A DNA stretch of 64,000 nt from Yersinia enterocolitica (GCA_002082245.2 NBTC02000002.1:4526001-4590000); one strand, 5' to 3'; counted from the first letter of the stretch, positions 13,903 to 24,414 are shown. Notes: a model not told the origin generated them from the sequence alone. Translations and numbers: made by a program.

Positions 13903-15768
13903 CTATAGTTTTACTTTACTTATTCTTGGACTTTGAGATCTCCATGCTTCGATAACTTCAGCATAGTTTGGTTCTTTTTCCGGATATATATTCCAACCAC
14001 CGGGATTCATTGAATCGTCTTGCGGTAGAATATCATATACAATAGGATCTTGACTATCGGGTCGTCGATCTTTGGGGGGAGGGATTACTGATGTCCTCAT
14101 TGGTAATTTGACTGCTTCTCCTAACACAATGCATTCTCCCGTTCTGAGAATTGGGAGCATGCTGGTTAATCCATCAAGATTATCTGACATGGCTGAGGTT
14201 ATATGACTGCGATCTGAAGCGTTATTAAGACGTAGGGCAAAGAAAGTTCCACATTGTGAAAGTATTGTTGAATCAATTTCTGAAGGGCGTTGAGTTACAA
14301 CCATTGTCCCTATTCCATACTTTCTTCCTTCTTTGACAATTCTTTTCACCATTCGTGATGCCATACTATCATTTTGACTATTTAAATAGTTATGAGCTTC
14401 CTCCATAACTATTAGTAAAGGTCGGTGTCTACCACCCTGAGATAGATTTCTTGCCCAAAAAAGTGCTTCATATAATATTCGTAAAACAGCACCTATGATG
14501 GTTTTTAATATATCAGAAGGAACGCCAGACAAATCGAGAATGGTTACTGGTTTATCACCAATCCATCCCTTTAGTAATTCATCCAAATCTTTTTGTATAT
14601 CTCCATCTATTGATGGAGTCCACTGACCCGGTTTAAAAATAAAATCATACCGAGGGACTCTGAGCTTTGAACCTAAGGCTTGTAACTGCTTACCTAACGT
14701 AAGTGGCGTTGGTAAGTAATTTATTTTAGTCGCGCCAGCTTCGTTTGATACATTCTTAAATATAGGGGGAACTCCAGATAACGCATTACCCTTTAGCTCT
14801 GAACCATCGATCAATGTTTCATAAGCTAAGGTTTCAAGAGGTTGTTTCCCTTGTGTTTTAATGTATGTTCCAAAGGTTTCAGTATATAACTGATGCCATA
14901 AACAATGTAGATTGAAAGGAATCGGTGAGTCAGCACTTAGGGTATCTTGGTTTGAGCCATTTCGTGGCTTCCTTTTAAGTGATTCGCTTTTTACTTTTTG
15001 TATTTTTTCTAGTAATATATTTCTTTCTTTTTCCGAGTCAATCCCCCCAAAGCAGACTTCTGAAAGTTCATCGAAATTCAGTGCCCAATAAGGTATATAA
15101 AGCTCTTTTTCTCCTACGATTGGGTCTGCATTGACTTTATAGATATTAGCCCTATCTTTTAAGCATCGACCATATTCGCCGTGTAGATCAAGCATAATTA
15201 TTCTAGCAGACGGATATTTTTCACTTTCAGATAATGCGGAAATTAAACTGGCAACGGTAGTAGATTTTCCTGAGCCTGTAGTGCCAACTACTGCAGAATG
15301 TCTGGTTATGAGTTTATTAATATCAATGAGCGCGGGTATTGAATCTGCATTTGATATGTGGCCAATCTTGACGAAATATCCTTCATCGGGTTGTCCATAA
15401 ATTTGTTTTAATTCTTTTTCTGATACAAGATGAACGTTATCACCGATAGTTGGATATTGTGATAGTCCTCTCTGAAATGAACCATTTCTTTGTGCTTCAC
15501 CAATAAGTTGTATTCTAAGCCATCTATTATCTACTTGTGTATTTTCATCAGTATCTAATGGAGATGCGCTTGCTCCGACCTTACTGATTATTCCAAATAA
15601 ATTATTGAACCCGATTGGTATTCTGACAAAACTACCTATTTGTCCGGCTCTATATCCTTGACCATCTATATATATGAAACCACTCAGTGAGTCTTTTGAT
15701 AATGATACGCTTACAGTTGTTCCATTTACATCTTGAACTTTACCTAAATAAGATTCTTTATCAGACAT
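13903..15768 (-). CDS. HerA-type ATPase of a SIR2-HerA defence system
   Basis: A 621-residue hexameric translocase-type ATPase. Residues 1-70 form a HAS-barrel. Walker A is GTTGSGKST (162-170), LDLHGEYGR (193-201) follows, Walker B is LLIVMEEAHNYL (about 451-462), and VVTQRPSEID marks the sensor region. The start at 15768, five bases past the SIR2 stop with AAGGAT upstream, removes an unlikely 25-residue extension. In known SIR2-HerA systems (called Nezha) the two proteins form a large complex that degrades NAD and/or DNA on phage infection and causes abortive infection. Assignment rests on motifs and on the tight SIR2 linkage. Confidence 0.9.
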   Translation of the reverse strand: MSDKESYLGKVQDVNGTTVSVSLSKDSLSGFIYIDGQGYRAGQIGSFVRIPIGFNNLFGIISKVGASASPLDTDENTQVDNRWLRIQLIGEAQRNGSFQRGLSQYPTIGDNVHLVSEKELKQIYGQPDEGYFVKIGHISNADSIPALIDINKLITRHSAVVGTTGSGKSTTVASLISALSESEKYPSARIIMLDLHGEYGRCLKDRANIYKVNADPIVGEKELYIPYWALNFDELSEVCFGGIDSEKERNILLEKIQKVKSESLKRKPRNGSNQDTLSADSPIPFNLHCLWHQLYTETFGTYIKTQGKQPLETLAYETLIDGSELKGNALSGVPPIFKNVSNEAGATKINYLPTPLTLGKQLQALGSKLRVPRYDFIFKPGQWTPSIDGDIQKDLDELLKGWIGDKPVTILDLSGVPSDILKTIIGAVLRILYEALFWARNLSQGGRHRPLLIVMEEAHNYLNSQNDSMASRMVKRIVKEGRKYGIGTMVVTQRPSEIDSTILSQCGTFFALRLNNASDRSHITSAMSDNLDGLTSMLPILRTGECIVLGEAVKLPMRTSVIPPPKDRRPDSQDPIVYDILPQDDSMNPGGWNIYPEKEPNYAEVIEAWRSQSPRISKVKL

Positions 15769-15772
15769 GGTT

Positions 15773-16966
15773 TCAATCCTTAATAGAACCAATGATTCTT
15801 TGTAAGAATGTAGTAAAATCCTTAAAATCACCAAAGCTAACATTTGAGTTACATTGGTTATGCTCTTCTGAGCTAATTCTTTTTATAAAACTGAAAATCT
15901 CTTTGTCATCATCATTGTTTTCATTGTAAAACCATTTTCCATAATTTGTACCAATAATGGCAGCATCGTTAGTCCACACATTTAAGTTATGTTGATTTTT
16001 AGCTAATCGATATGCTTCAGGATATTTTTCTTTTCCATTAATATTAAAATCACCATACATTAATCCTAAAACCATAGCTGTAGGGTTTGACTTTAGTGCA
16101 CTTACAATGACATCATTCAAATGACCATCGTTAAATGAATAACCGGATAAGACAAGAAAGGATGATTTTTTTCTAATGAATCTATTCAATTGATCCAATA
16201 GAGCCAAATATGGCATTTTTCTACTTTCTTCATATTTAAGGTGTGAAGGGTATATTAAATGGGATGATTCTTTATGATTCGGATGAGTTCTATAAACTCT
16301 CTTTTGATTACCTATATTCTTTTGGCACCAGTTTATTGAACCATGAATTTTCCAAAGTCTTGACCAGTGTTTTGGTATTAAATTATCTTCTAATGCTCTT
16401 AGGTCAAAGAATGGATTGTTGGCACCAACAAAGCCGTCGAAATATGGTATTTCCATTTCCTCAAGCGATTGTTCCATCAAAAGGTCATAGTTCGTTGTGA
16501 AAATTTCCACCGCGATTTTTCTATCAATAGAACGTATCCATTTAGCCAGTTTGTGATATGGAGTTTCTTCATTTGGCAGAATAACATCTATTTTTACTGC
16601 TATCTTTTCACATATCAATTTCTCTAGGCCTGCAAGATGTTCTTCACTTAACCCTCTAACTTCTCCTCCTTTAGAAACAGAAACAAGCCCCCGCAAAAAA
16701 CTAAGAATATCTTCGATATTATCTTTATCTTTTTCAGCTTTAACTAATTCCGTTATGAGTTTTGTATATTGTTGATTATCAATCAATTCTTTGTGGATGT
16801 GTTTTGTAAGATTAACTACATCAGGTATTAATGGCCATTCATCTTCAGGCATATCGACTGACAGTGGACACCCTGCGGAAAGGAAGAAACCTATAGCTTC
16901 ATTATCTTGAGATAGGGACTGCCTTAAGTATTTTATATGACGGATAGGATCGTGTGTAGTATTCAT
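15773..16966 (-). CDS. SIR2-family NADase-like effector of the SIR2-HerA system
   Basis: A 397-residue protein. The SIR2 Rossmann elements are visible: FFLSAGCPLSVD (27-38), FTTNYDLLME with Asn159, the catalytic-type His208 in KIHGSINW, and LVLSGYSFND (271-280). In defence systems such SIR2 domains cleave NAD rather than deacetylate proteins. It is first in the operon, with AAGGTG before the ATG, and is followed at once by HerA. The GAG variant in place of GxGAS is atypical but seen in defence SIR2s. NADase activity is inferred from the family. Confidence 0.88.
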   Translation of the reverse strand: MNTTHDPIRHIKYLRQSLSQDNEAIGFFLSAGCPLSVDMPEDEWPLIPDVVNLTKHIHKELIDNQQYTKLITELVKAEKDKDNIEDILSFLRGLVSVSKGGEVRGLSEEHLAGLEKLICEKIAVKIDVILPNEETPYHKLAKWIRSIDRKIAVEIFTTNYDLLMEQSLEEMEIPYFDGFVGANNPFFDLRALEDNLIPKHWSRLWKIHGSINWCQKNIGNQKRVYRTHPNHKESSHLIYPSHLKYEESRKMPYLALLDQLNRFIRKKSSFLVLSGYSFNDGHLNDVIVSALKSNPTAMVLGLMYGDFNINGKEKYPEAYRLAKNQHNLNVWTNDAAIIGTNYGKWFYNENNDDDKEIFSFIKRISSEEHNQCNSNVSFGDFKDFTTFLQRIIGSIKD

Positions 16967-17233
16967 AAAAACACCTTAAAGAGTATGGTTATGTCACTAT
17001 ACTATAGAAATTTTAAAGTAACATTCTCTTTGAAATCTGCCTATTGAACCTTATCTTTTTCAAGATATTGGTCAATCAAATGGAATAATTTCAATCGCAT
17101 ACTTGCAATTTAAATAATCTGCGCTGTCGTAATGTTATGCTTCTATAGCCAGTCGCTCATGCTCCTTATTCATAGTCATTAAGAGAAGAATAGGCTTTTG
17201 AGTGAGTTAAAGTAGTGCATGGGAGCAATATCA
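16967..17233. other. Intergenic region upstream of the SIR2 gene
   Basis: This stretch is AT-rich. The TATAGT/ATAGTATAG words near 16996-17006 could be the -10 region of the SIR2-HerA operon on the minus strand. No gene is seen. Confidence 0.4.
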
Positions 17234-18463
17234 TCACGCAGCAATAGCCTTATGTTTTTGCACTTGAATATAATCCCCCCACCATTGCATAAGATCTGCT
17301 CTTTCGACGAGATACTCTGCACGATTGTAAGCGGCTATAATCTCACTGCTTTTAGTATGAGCCAAAGCCGATTCAAGAACTTCCGTCCTGAATTTACCGC
17401 ATTCCTCTGCTGCTGTCCTTGCGATAGATCGCATACCGTGGGCAACCAATTCACCACCTAACCCCATACGGATCAACGCTGCATTGGCTGTTTGCTCATG
17501 CATATGGGTCAGTGGGGTTTTTATGCTGGGAAATACCCACTCTCGATGGCTGCTGATAGGCTGCATATTTTCGAGTATACGAAGAGCTTCTTTGCTGAGC
17601 GGCACCTTATGAGGACGTTTCATCTTCATAAATTCGGGGGGTATGTTCCAGATTTTGTTCTCTGTATCGATGTCAGCCCAACGCGCACGAACAGCCTCTC
17701 CGGGGCGAACCCAAGTAAGCAATTGCCATTCAATCAGCATACGTGTTTCCAGCCGTATGGAAGCATTCGCCAGTGCAGCCATAAATCTTGGTAGTTCGCT
17801 GGGGGGAAGGGCGGGCATATTTTGCTTTTTAGGTTTACTAAAACGCTGACCGAGGTTATCAGCAGGATTAAACTCAATAAGTTCTTCTGTCGCTGCCCAG
17901 CGGAAGATTTCATTCAGGCGGGAAATGATTCGGCGCAGGGTTTCCAATACACCGCGTTGTTCAATTGGGTCAAGATGCTGCTTCAATAACTTAGGCCGGA
18001 TCTCTTTGATAGGAACATTGCCTAATCCGGGGAAGATATTTCGTTCAAGACTACGCCAGATGTCTACTGCATGGTCTTTGGATATACCTGATGTCTTTAC
18101 CTTCTCATCTAACCACTTTCGAGCAACGGCTTGGAGCGTGTGCTCAGTAGCATCCTTTAATGCATTAGCTTTATCGTTGTTATGGACTTGTGGATCGATG
18201 CCATTGGCAAGTAAGGATAGGTATTCATCCCGCAAAACTCTTGCTCTTGCTAACGTGAGGTGGGGGTAGGTTCCGAGGCTTACCTTTGTTCGCTTTTTAG
18301 TTACTGGCACTGCATACCTGAAATACCAATTTTTCTTTCCACCCCTTGAGAGGGGGGCGATTCTTAGCATTAAGCCATCACCGTCAAACAAGTTGATTTC
18401 TTTGTCTGAAGGTTTAGTGCTTTTGATTTCAGTATCCGTGAGTTTTTTTGCGAGTTTTGCCAT
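17234..18463 (-). CDS. P4-type tyrosine integrase (ssrA-targeting)
   Basis: A 409-residue site-specific recombinase. Residues 1-85 are the DUF4102-type arm-binding domain (KLTDTEIKSTKPSDKE, LRIAPLSRGGKKNWYFRY). The catalytic domain has Arg253 in WVRPGE, His342 and Arg345 in AHGMRS, His369 in ALAH and the nucleophile Tyr379 in AAYNR. I chose the ATG at 18463 with GAGGG upstream rather than 18517, which lacks a ribosome site. The gene lies about 165 bases from the ssrA 3' end, the usual place for an integrase that uses that site. It looks intact. Confidence 0.93.
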   Translation of the reverse strand: MAKLAKKLTDTEIKSTKPSDKEINLFDGDGLMLRIAPLSRGGKKNWYFRYAVPVTKKRTKVSLGTYPHLTLARARVLRDEYLSLLANGIDPQVHNNDKANALKDATEHTLQAVARKWLDEKVKTSGISKDHAVDIWRSLERNIFPGLGNVPIKEIRPKLLKQHLDPIEQRGVLETLRRIISRLNEIFRWAATEELIEFNPADNLGQRFSKPKKQNMPALPPSELPRFMAALANASIRLETRMLIEWQLLTWVRPGEAVRARWADIDTENKIWNIPPEFMKMKRPHKVPLSKEALRILENMQPISSHREWVFPSIKTPLTHMHEQTANAALIRMGLGGELVAHGMRSIARTAAEECGKFRTEVLESALAHTKSSEIIAAYNRAEYLVERADLMQWWGDYIQVQKHKAIAA

Positions 18464-18560
18464 TTTGGGACCCTCAAGTTTTGGACCCTTTGTGTTGGGT
18501 CCCAAGGAGGGTGCCATAAGTAGTGGTTTCTAGCAATTCTCGGTAGACTACTATAGACGT

Positions 18561-18594
18561 AAAAAAGCCCACAAGGCTGGTTCCATGCGGGCTT
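18561..18594 (-). terminator. Terminator of ssrA (or of the element edge)
   Basis: On the minus strand AGCCCGCA and TGTGGGCT pair and are followed by six T. It lies 35 bases past the tmRNA 3' end, beyond the likely attachment site, so it may be native or brought by the element. Confidence 0.7.
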
Positions 18595-18628
18595 AGTAGA
18601 CTTTACTATACTTCGGTAAAACTAAAAG

Positions 18629-19009
18629 TGGTGGAGCTGGGGGGATTTGAACCCCCGTCCGAAATTACTACGCCGTCGGCACTACATGCTTAGTCCAGTC
18701 ATTACATTCGCCGGTTAGCTGCGGACGGACACGCCACTAACAAACTATCCTGATTAGTTTTAATGCTTCAACCCCAGGCAAGGTTTCCACACGAGCTCTT
18801 TTGGGTTTGACCTCTCTTGATCCCCGTCCTAAGAGCGGAGGCTAGGGAGAGAGGGAACCTTCAGTTTCTTAGGCTGATTAAGCTGCTAAAGCAGCAGATT
18901 CGTATTGCGAGTCGTTTGCAATTATTTTTTTTGCGGTTTTTTACGAGGCCTCCGCACCTCGGCATGCACCTTGGGTTTCGCGAATCCCGTCGAATCCAGA
19001 ATCAGCCCC
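18629..19009 (-). ncRNA. ssrA: tmRNA (transfer-messenger RNA)
   Basis: This RNA rescues stalled ribosomes by adding a degradation tag. The 5' end GGGGCTGATTCTGGATTCGA (at 19009) and the 3' end GGTTCAAATCCCCCC-AGCTCCACCA (to 18629) form the tRNA-like part. The tag frame (GCAAACGACTCG...) reads ANDSQYESAALAA, which I recall as the Yersinia type. It lies just downstream of smpB on the same strand. The 3' end serves as the attachment site of the integrase nearby. Confidence 0.97.
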
Positions 19010-19057
19010 AAAGAACTTCTATAGTATACCAGAACTATACGCTGATAAGCCAGAGAC

Positions 19058-19540
19058 TTAACGGTTAGCGTGTTTCATTATTCTGGCTTTATCGACCTGC
19101 CATTCACGATCTTTGATGTCATCACGTTTATCGTGATCTTTCTTACCTTTTGCGACACCGATTTTAACTTTAACCCAAGCATTTTTCCAATATACGGAAA
19201 GGGCAACTACGGTAAAACCGTCGCGATTAACTTTACCGAGCAGCGAATCCAGCTCGCGTTTGTTTAGCAGCAGTTTACGGGTACGCATTGGCTCGCAGAC
19301 AACATGAGTCGACGCAACGTTCAACGGCGTAATGGTGGCGCCAAACAAGAAGGCTTCGCCATTTCTAAAGGTTACGTAGCTATCACTAATGTTGGCTTTG
19401 CCAGCACGCAGAGATTTTACTTCCCAACCTTGCAGCGCAAGACCCGCTTCGAACTCTTCTTCAATGAAGTATTCATGGCGGGCTCGTTTATTTTGCGCAA
19501 TGGTTGCGGAACCGGGTTTGTATGCTTTTTTCTTTGTCAT
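19058..19540 (-). CDS. smpB: SsrA-binding protein SmpB
   Basis: A 160-residue OB-fold protein that carries tmRNA to the ribosome. Recognisable parts are [51 protein letters not shown] and the C-terminal tail [11 protein letters not shown] that fills the empty mRNA channel. The start at 19540 gives exactly the E. coli length; four codons upstream are also open. It sits directly upstream of ssrA on the same strand, the standard arrangement. Confidence 0.97.
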   Translation of the reverse strand: MTKKKAYKPGSATIAQNKRARHEYFIEEEFEAGLALQGWEVKSLRAGKANISDSYVTFRNGEAFLFGATITPLNVASTHVVCEPMRTRKLLLNKRELDSLLGKVNRDGFTVVALSVYWKNAWVKVKIGVAKGKKDHDKRDDIKDREWQVDKARIMKHANR

Positions 19541-19700
19541 AGTATTGATCATTATACTGTATGCGGAGGCGAATGAAATCCTTTCCCGCAGGATGCCTGT
19601 GCATTTTGTCTCATTTGTTGCGTAGAATGCCTAGCAGATTTTTTGTCTGGCGGTAGATAAATGGTATTATCAGCGCGTTTTATGTCTCACAGGAAATGTT

Positions 19701-20135
19701 ATGCCACAGATTAGCCGCTCTGCGTTGGTTCCGTTTAGCGTAGAACAGATGTATCAACTGGTTAATGATGTTCGCTCTTATCCAGAATTTTTGCCTGGTT
19801 GCACCGGCAGCCGGGTGCTTGATGTTACTGAAAATGAAATGACGGCCGCAGTTGATGTCGCCAAGGCTGGTATCAGTAAAACGTTTACTACACGCAATAC
19901 ATTGACTGATAACCAGAGCATTAATATGCAATTGGTAGATGGGCCATTTCGGAAATTAATGGGCGGATGGCATTTTACCCCATTAAGTGCAGATGCTTGT
20001 AAAGTTGAACTGCACCTGGATTTTGAATTTACCAATAAGCTGATTGAGTTGGCTTTTGGTAAAATATTCAAGGAATTAGCTGGCAATATGGTGCAGGCGT
20101 TCACTCAACGTGCTAAAGAGGTATACAGTGTCTGA
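19701..20135 (+). CDS. ratA: START-domain protein RatA
   Basis: A 144-residue protein of the polyketide-cyclase/START fold ([45 protein letters not shown] core, [13 protein letters not shown]). In E. coli RatA was described as blocking 70S assembly and is related to the coenzyme Q-binding Coq10 family, so either role is possible. AGGAAATG precedes the start. Divergent from smpB, and overlapping rnfH by eight bases, which forms the usual ratA-rnfH pair. Confidence 0.93.
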   Translation: MPQISRSALVPFSVEQMYQLVNDVRSYPEFLPGCTGSRVLDVTENEMTAAVDVAKAGISKTFTTRNTLTDNQSINMQLVDGPFRKLMGGWHFTPLSADACKVELHLDFEFTNKLIELAFGKIFKELAGNMVQAFTQRAKEVYSV

Positions 20136-20412
20136 GATTCGCGTTGAGGTGGTTTATGCCTTGCCTGAACGCCAATATTTGCGGACTGTTTCACTTGAGG
20201 CTGGCAGTACTGTTGAGGATGCTATCAAAGCATCAGGTTTACTTGAGTTACGATCAGATATTGATCTGACAAAAAATAAAGTGGGTGTTTACAGCCGCCC
20301 GGTAAAGCTGGGAGATAAGCTTTCCACGGGTGATCGTGTTGAGATTTATCGCCCTCTGAGCGCAGACCCTAAAGAGTTACGCCGACAACGCGCCGAACAG
20401 GCAAAAAAATAA
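20128..20412 (+). CDS. rnfH: RnfH/RatB-family ubiquitin-fold protein
   Basis: A 94-residue protein with a beta-grasp fold ([54 protein letters not shown]). The C-terminus is basic. The start is a GTG at 20128 inside the end of ratA, so translation is coupled. The exact function is unsettled: it has been listed as an antitoxin partner of RatA and, by name, with the Rnf complex. Confidence 0.93.
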   Translation: MSEIRVEVVYALPERQYLRTVSLEAGSTVEDAIKASGLLELRSDIDLTKNKVGVYSRPVKLGDKLSTGDRVEIYRPLSADPKELRRQRAEQAKK

Positions 20413-20437
20413 GGCACCGTCTGTGCCTTATTTTTAT
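20409..20437 (+). terminator. Terminator after ratA-rnfH
   Basis: AAGGCAC-CGTCT-GTGCCTT is followed by ATTTTTAT immediately after the rnfH stop codon. Confidence 0.8.
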
Positions 20438-20566
20438 TGTAGCCCTGAACTGCTATCGAAGAAAAAGCGTACGCCATCCTATGGTTGCATAAGCATTAGG
20501 CGGCTTGTTGCCTAAAACCATAATCAGTATTCGTTCCCTTCATCTGTTCTGCAATCTTCGGATAAA

Positions 20567-20908
20567 TTAATTTCCTGCTAATGTTGGTTCGTTTTTGATA
20601 TCAGTCAGCACGCCGCTGCTATCAAAGGTCAACGTCAACGTCTGTTGTGTTACTTTCTGGTGGCCAGGTTGTTGGCGGAACACATAGAACCAGGTTTTGG
20701 TGCCAAACGGGTCCTGTAGCATTGGTGTGCCTAAGGTATATGCCACTTGTTGCTGGGTCATACCTTTATGAATTTTGGACGCGTCATTAGGTGATAAATA
20801 GTTACCCTGATTAATATCAGGCCGGTAGACCACCTTCTCCAGCGTTGAACAACCCGCAGTAAGCATTGCAAGCATCACAGCGGCGGCAGTCAGCATTTTA
20901 CAGCGCAT
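20567..20908 (-). CDS. bamE: Outer-membrane assembly lipoprotein BamE
   Basis: A 113-residue lipoprotein of the Bam complex, which inserts beta-barrel proteins in the outer membrane. The signal peptide ends in lipobox LTAGC. The SmpA/OmlA domain shows [29 protein letters not shown] and [14 protein letters not shown] chose the start at 20908 to match the family (MRCKML); three codons upstream are open. It lies between rnfH and recN as in other enterobacteria. Confidence 0.96.
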   Translation of the reverse strand: MRCKMLTAAAVMLAMLTAGCSTLEKVVYRPDINQGNYLSPNDASKIHKGMTQQQVAYTLGTPMLQDPFGTKTWFYVFRQQPGHQKVTQQTLTLTFDSSGVLTDIKNEPTLAGN

Positions 20909-21021
20909 AGTAATCACATTCCTTTAGGGCGTAGGATGACGATGATAATAGACCTTGCAGCAGTTGGAAACCTTTACAGGGCACCTGTATGACCTCTGGA
21001 AAGGAAAAAAGTTAATCTTTT

Positions 21022-22683
21022 CTATGCTGCGAGCAATTCTTTTGCATTTGCCAAGGTGTTTTTCGTCACTTCACTGCCGCCCAGAAGGCGCGCCAACTCT
21101 TGCAAGCGGGCTTTTTTATCTAGCCGATGCATATGGGTTTCGGTTTCAGTGCCATCGGTTTGTTTACTCACAAAGAAATGTTGATGGCCACAACCCGCAA
21201 CTTGTGGAAGGTGGGTCACACACATAACCTGAGTCGATTCACCAAGCTGACGCAACAGGCGGCCCACTATGGCTGCCGTTGGTCCACTGATACCAACATC
21301 AACTTCATCGAAGATAAGCGCAGGAGTATCCATTTTACGCGCTGTAATCACCTGAATCGCCAATGCGATGCGAGACAGTTCACCACCGGAGGCGACTTTG
21401 GCCAGTGCTTGTAGCGGTTGACCTGGGTTGGTAGTGACGCAGAACTCAATGCGGGTCGCCCCTTCAGCACTGAGGTGCTCTGGCTCAAAATGGGTGTCAA
21501 TCGTGAATTGGCCATGTGGCATTGATAATTCATGCATGCTTTCGGTAATTAGCGCGGCCAATTCATCAGCATAATGCTGGCGTTCTTGGTGCAACCGGTT
21601 AGCTATCTCTAACGCGTGTTGATAGTGAGTATTTACCGCGTGGCTGAGTTGCTCATGGTCGTTTTCTTGCCGTGACAGCTGTTCTTGCTCATCCAGCAAT
21701 TGCTGGTGAAACAAGGGTAACTCTTCTGGTGCTACATGGTGTTTACGGGCCAGATTTAATTGACGAGATAACCGTTGTTCCAATTCATACAAACGGTTAG
21801 GGTCCATATCAAATTGCTCCGCATAATGGCGTAGCTCATCACTGGCTTCACTGATTTGGATAGAAGCCTCTTCTAGCATATTTAATAAATTATTAAATTG
21901 TTCATCCATGCCAGCCAGTTCGGTTAACTGGTGTTTGGCTGAGAAGAGCTGGCTGAGAATGTTATTCTGTTCATCATCCGACAGCAATTGTAAGGCTTGT
22001 TGGCTGAGTGACAACAACTGCCCACTGTTTGCCAAACGCTTATATTCGATATCAATTTGTTCATATTCCCCCGCTTGTGGGACAAATGAATTTAGTTCTT
22101 TCAACTGATATTGCAATAATTCCTTTCGGGCGTTACGTTCCAGAGATTGCTGTTGATGGAGTGCCAGTGCCCGGCAACTTTGGTGCCAGATTTGATAGGC
22201 TGCTTTCATTTCGCTCAGCAAAGCAGACTGATCTGCGTAGGCATCTAATAGCTGTTTTTGATGATCTGGTCTTAATAGCAACTGATGGGCATGTTGGCCG
22301 TGAATCTGGATGAGATGTTGGCCTAACTCTCGCAGTTGTGACAGGGGGACTGCCGTACCATTAATAAAGCCTCTTGAGCGGCCATCGGTTCCAATAGCCC
22401 GCCGCAATAGGCATTCATTACTGTCATCAAGATGGTTATTTTCCAACCACTGTCGGGCCGATGGGGTGTCTGTCAGTGAAAAGCGAGCACAAATATCAGC
22501 ACGCGTTGCACCTAAACGCACCATGCTGCCATCTGAGCGGCTACCAAGGCATAACCCCAATGCATCTATGGCGATAGATTTACCTGCCCCTGTTTCGCCA
22601 GTAATTGCTGTCATCCCGGGTTGAAAATCGATTTCTAACTCACGCACAATTGCAAAATTACTGATGGTTAATTGGGCCAGCAT
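21022..22683 (-). CDS. recN: DNA repair protein RecN
   Basis: A 553-residue SMC-like ATPase in double-strand break repair. Walker A is GETGAGKS (29-36). The middle (about 150-380) is a long coiled coil with a central turn. The signature and Walker B are in the C-terminal part ([28 protein letters not shown]). I chose the ATG at 22683 with AGGAGA upstream. Two LexA boxes lie at 22712-22749, so it is under SOS control. Confidence 0.97.
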   Translation of the reverse strand: MLAQLTISNFAIVRELEIDFQPGMTAITGETGAGKSIAIDALGLCLGSRSDGSMVRLGATRADICARFSLTDTPSARQWLENNHLDDSNECLLRRAIGTDGRSRGFINGTAVPLSQLRELGQHLIQIHGQHAHQLLLRPDHQKQLLDAYADQSALLSEMKAAYQIWHQSCRALALHQQQSLERNARKELLQYQLKELNSFVPQAGEYEQIDIEYKRLANSGQLLSLSQQALQLLSDDEQNNILSQLFSAKHQLTELAGMDEQFNNLLNMLEEASIQISEASDELRHYAEQFDMDPNRLYELEQRLSRQLNLARKHHVAPEELPLFHQQLLDEQEQLSRQENDHEQLSHAVNTHYQHALEIANRLHQERQHYADELAALITESMHELSMPHGQFTIDTHFEPEHLSAEGATRIEFCVTTNPGQPLQALAKVASGGELSRIALAIQVITARKMDTPALIFDEVDVGISGPTAAIVGRLLRQLGESTQVMCVTHLPQVAGCGHQHFFVSKQTDGTETETHMHRLDKKARLQELARLLGGSEVTKNTLANAKELLAA

Positions 22684-22711
22684 GGTAAATCTCCTGTACA
22701 TAAACACATGG

Positions 22712-22749
22712 CTGTATTTGAATACAGTATAAACTGGTTTTATATACAG
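22712..22749 (-). promoter_or_regulatory. Two LexA boxes upstream of recN
   Basis: CTGTATTTGAATACAG (22712-22727) fits CTGT-N8-ACAG exactly. CTGGTTTTATATACAG (22734-22749) differs at one position. E. coli recN also has more than one LexA site, which gives tight repression and strong induction. Confidence 0.88.
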
Positions 22750-22769
22750 TAAAGTCCTTGCGGCACTTT

Positions 22770-23651
22770 TTAGAATAATTTTTTCGACCAGCCTAGTTTT
22801 GTACTTAACGTATTGAAATAACTGTAGTCCTTTGGATGAATAAGATTAAGGTGAAAATCACTACGGCGAATTAATACTTCTTCACCCTCCTGAATCGGTA
22901 GTGCTATCTGGCTATCACAGCTTATTTCTAGGTCGCTGGTGATTTGCGAAAACTTCAATCGGATGGTGCTGCTACTATTAATGACCAGAGGTCTGGCGGT
23001 TAGAGTGTGTGGGAACATCGGGACCAATACGATGGCGTCTAGGGTGGGGGTGAGGATTGGGCCACCAGCCGAGAGCGAATAAGCCGTCGAGCCGGTAGGG
23101 GTGGCAATGATCAGGCCGTCTGAACGTTGAGAAAAAGCGAAGCGGTTATCGATATACACTTCGAATTCAATCATATGTGCCACTTTACCCGGATGCAAAA
23201 CCACTTCATTGATTGCTGTGCTGATGCGGCTTTGCTGATTGGTACGAGTCACTTGTACTTCTAGTAAGAAGCGTTGTTCGCTTAGGTATTCGCCTTCCAG
23301 TACATCTGAAAGTTGTTGTTGGGCATTATCCGGGTCCAAATCAGTCAGAAAGCCCAGATTGCCTCGGTTGACACCGATGACTTTGATATCATAGCGAGCG
23401 AGTACTCGCGCGGCACCGAGCATATTGCCGTCGCCCCCGACCACCACGGCTAAATCGGCTTTTTGGCCAATATCAGCCAAGCTGCCGGTAATGGCATCGG
23501 TTAAATTTAGATCTTTGGCGATCTGCTGTTCAACCATCACGTCATAACCTTTGGCGTTTAACCAGTGGTAGAGCATCTCATGGGTGGCAAGTGCCGCCGG
23601 ATGCCGTGGGTGACCGACAATACCAATACAATTGAATCTTTTATTATTCAT
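22770..23651 (-). CDS. nadK: NAD kinase
   Basis: A 293-residue enzyme that phosphorylates NAD to NADP. It has the GGDGN motif (72-76), the [11 protein letters not shown] segment, INEVVLHPG and the glycine-rich [16 protein letters not shown] region. Length matches the E. coli enzyme (292). Located between recN and grpE, its normal place. Confidence 0.97.
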   Translation of the reverse strand: MNNKRFNCIGIVGHPRHPAALATHEMLYHWLNAKGYDVMVEQQIAKDLNLTDAITGSLADIGQKADLAVVVGGDGNMLGAARVLARYDIKVIGVNRGNLGFLTDLDPDNAQQQLSDVLEGEYLSEQRFLLEVQVTRTNQQSRISTAINEVVLHPGKVAHMIEFEVYIDNRFAFSQRSDGLIIATPTGSTAYSLSAGGPILTPTLDAIVLVPMFPHTLTARPLVINSSSTIRLKFSQITSDLEISCDSQIALPIQEGEEVLIRRSDFHLNLIHPKDYSYFNTLSTKLGWSKKLF

Positions 23652-23704
23652 TGCCGTGATTTTCCTTACTGGGGCGTCTTTTACCCCACATTATGACCGG
23701 TTCC

Positions 23705-23733
23705 CTTGAATCCCCGGTTTTGATCCCCATAAT
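23705..23733 (+). promoter_or_regulatory. Sigma-32 heat-shock promoter of grpE
   Basis: CTTGAA (23705-23710), a 14-base spacer and CCCCATAAT (23725-23733) match the sigma-32 consensus closely. The predicted start lies about 35 bases before the grpE ATG. Confidence 0.85.
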
Positions 23734-23774
23734 AAGCCAAGTAGCGAGATTAATGCTAAAACGCGGAGATATCC

Positions 23775-24353
23775 ATGAGTAGTAAAGAACAGAAAACACC
23801 AAACGAGCAAGTCTCGGAAGAAATGGAAAATGCAGCAGAGCAGCAAGTGGAAGCGACACAAGAGACGGGTGAAGGTGTAGATCCGCGTGTTGCCGAGCTT
23901 GAAGCGCAGTTGGCTGCAGCCGTACAGCGTGAGCGCGAAAGCTTGCTACGCGCTAAGGCTGAAGTTGAGAATATCCGTCGTCGTACTGAATTGGATGTTG
24001 AAAAAGCGCATAAGTTTGCACTGGAAAGATTTTCATCTGAATTATTGCCAGTGATCGATAATCTGGAACGTGCACTGGATACTGCTGATAAAAGCAATGC
24101 CGAACTGACTTCGATGATTGAAGGTGTCGAGTTGACGCTGAAATCACTGCTCGATGCAGTAGGTAAATTCGGCATTGAGGTTGTCGCTGATACCCATGTG
24201 CCGTTTAATCCTGATGTTCATCAGGCAATGACGATGCTTGAATCTGCTGATCATGAACCAAATCATGTGATGATGGTGATGCAAAAAGGCTATACGCTAA
24301 ATGGCCGTTTGCTACGCCCGGCAATGGTTGCGGTATCTAAAGCGAAAGCTTAA
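23775..24353 (+). CDS. grpE: Nucleotide exchange factor GrpE
   Basis: A 192-residue co-chaperone that releases ADP from DnaK. The N-terminal 40 residues are acidic and disordered, a long coiled coil follows (about 40-90, [20 protein letters not shown]), and the C-terminal beta domain has [10 protein letters not shown] and [15 protein letters not shown] sigma-32 promoter precedes it and a terminator follows. Confidence 0.97.
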   Translation: MSSKEQKTPNEQVSEEMENAAEQQVEATQETGEGVDPRVAELEAQLAAAVQRERESLLRAKAEVENIRRRTELDVEKAHKFALERFSSELLPVIDNLERALDTADKSNAELTSMIEGVELTLKSLLDAVGKFGIEVVADTHVPFNPDVHQAMTMLESADHEPNHVMMVMQKGYTLNGRLLRPAMVAVSKAKA

Positions 24354-24368
24354 GGTGTCCTGACGTGA

Positions 24369-24397
24369 AAAAGGCACCTTCGGGTGCCTTTTTTTAT
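24369..24397. terminator. Terminator between grpE and ung
   Basis: AAGGCACC-TTCG-GGTGCCTT with seven T on the right and A's on the left. It can serve grpE (plus) and the convergent ung (minus). Confidence 0.85.
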
Positions 24398-24414
24398 TTA
24401 ACTATCTTGGTATT

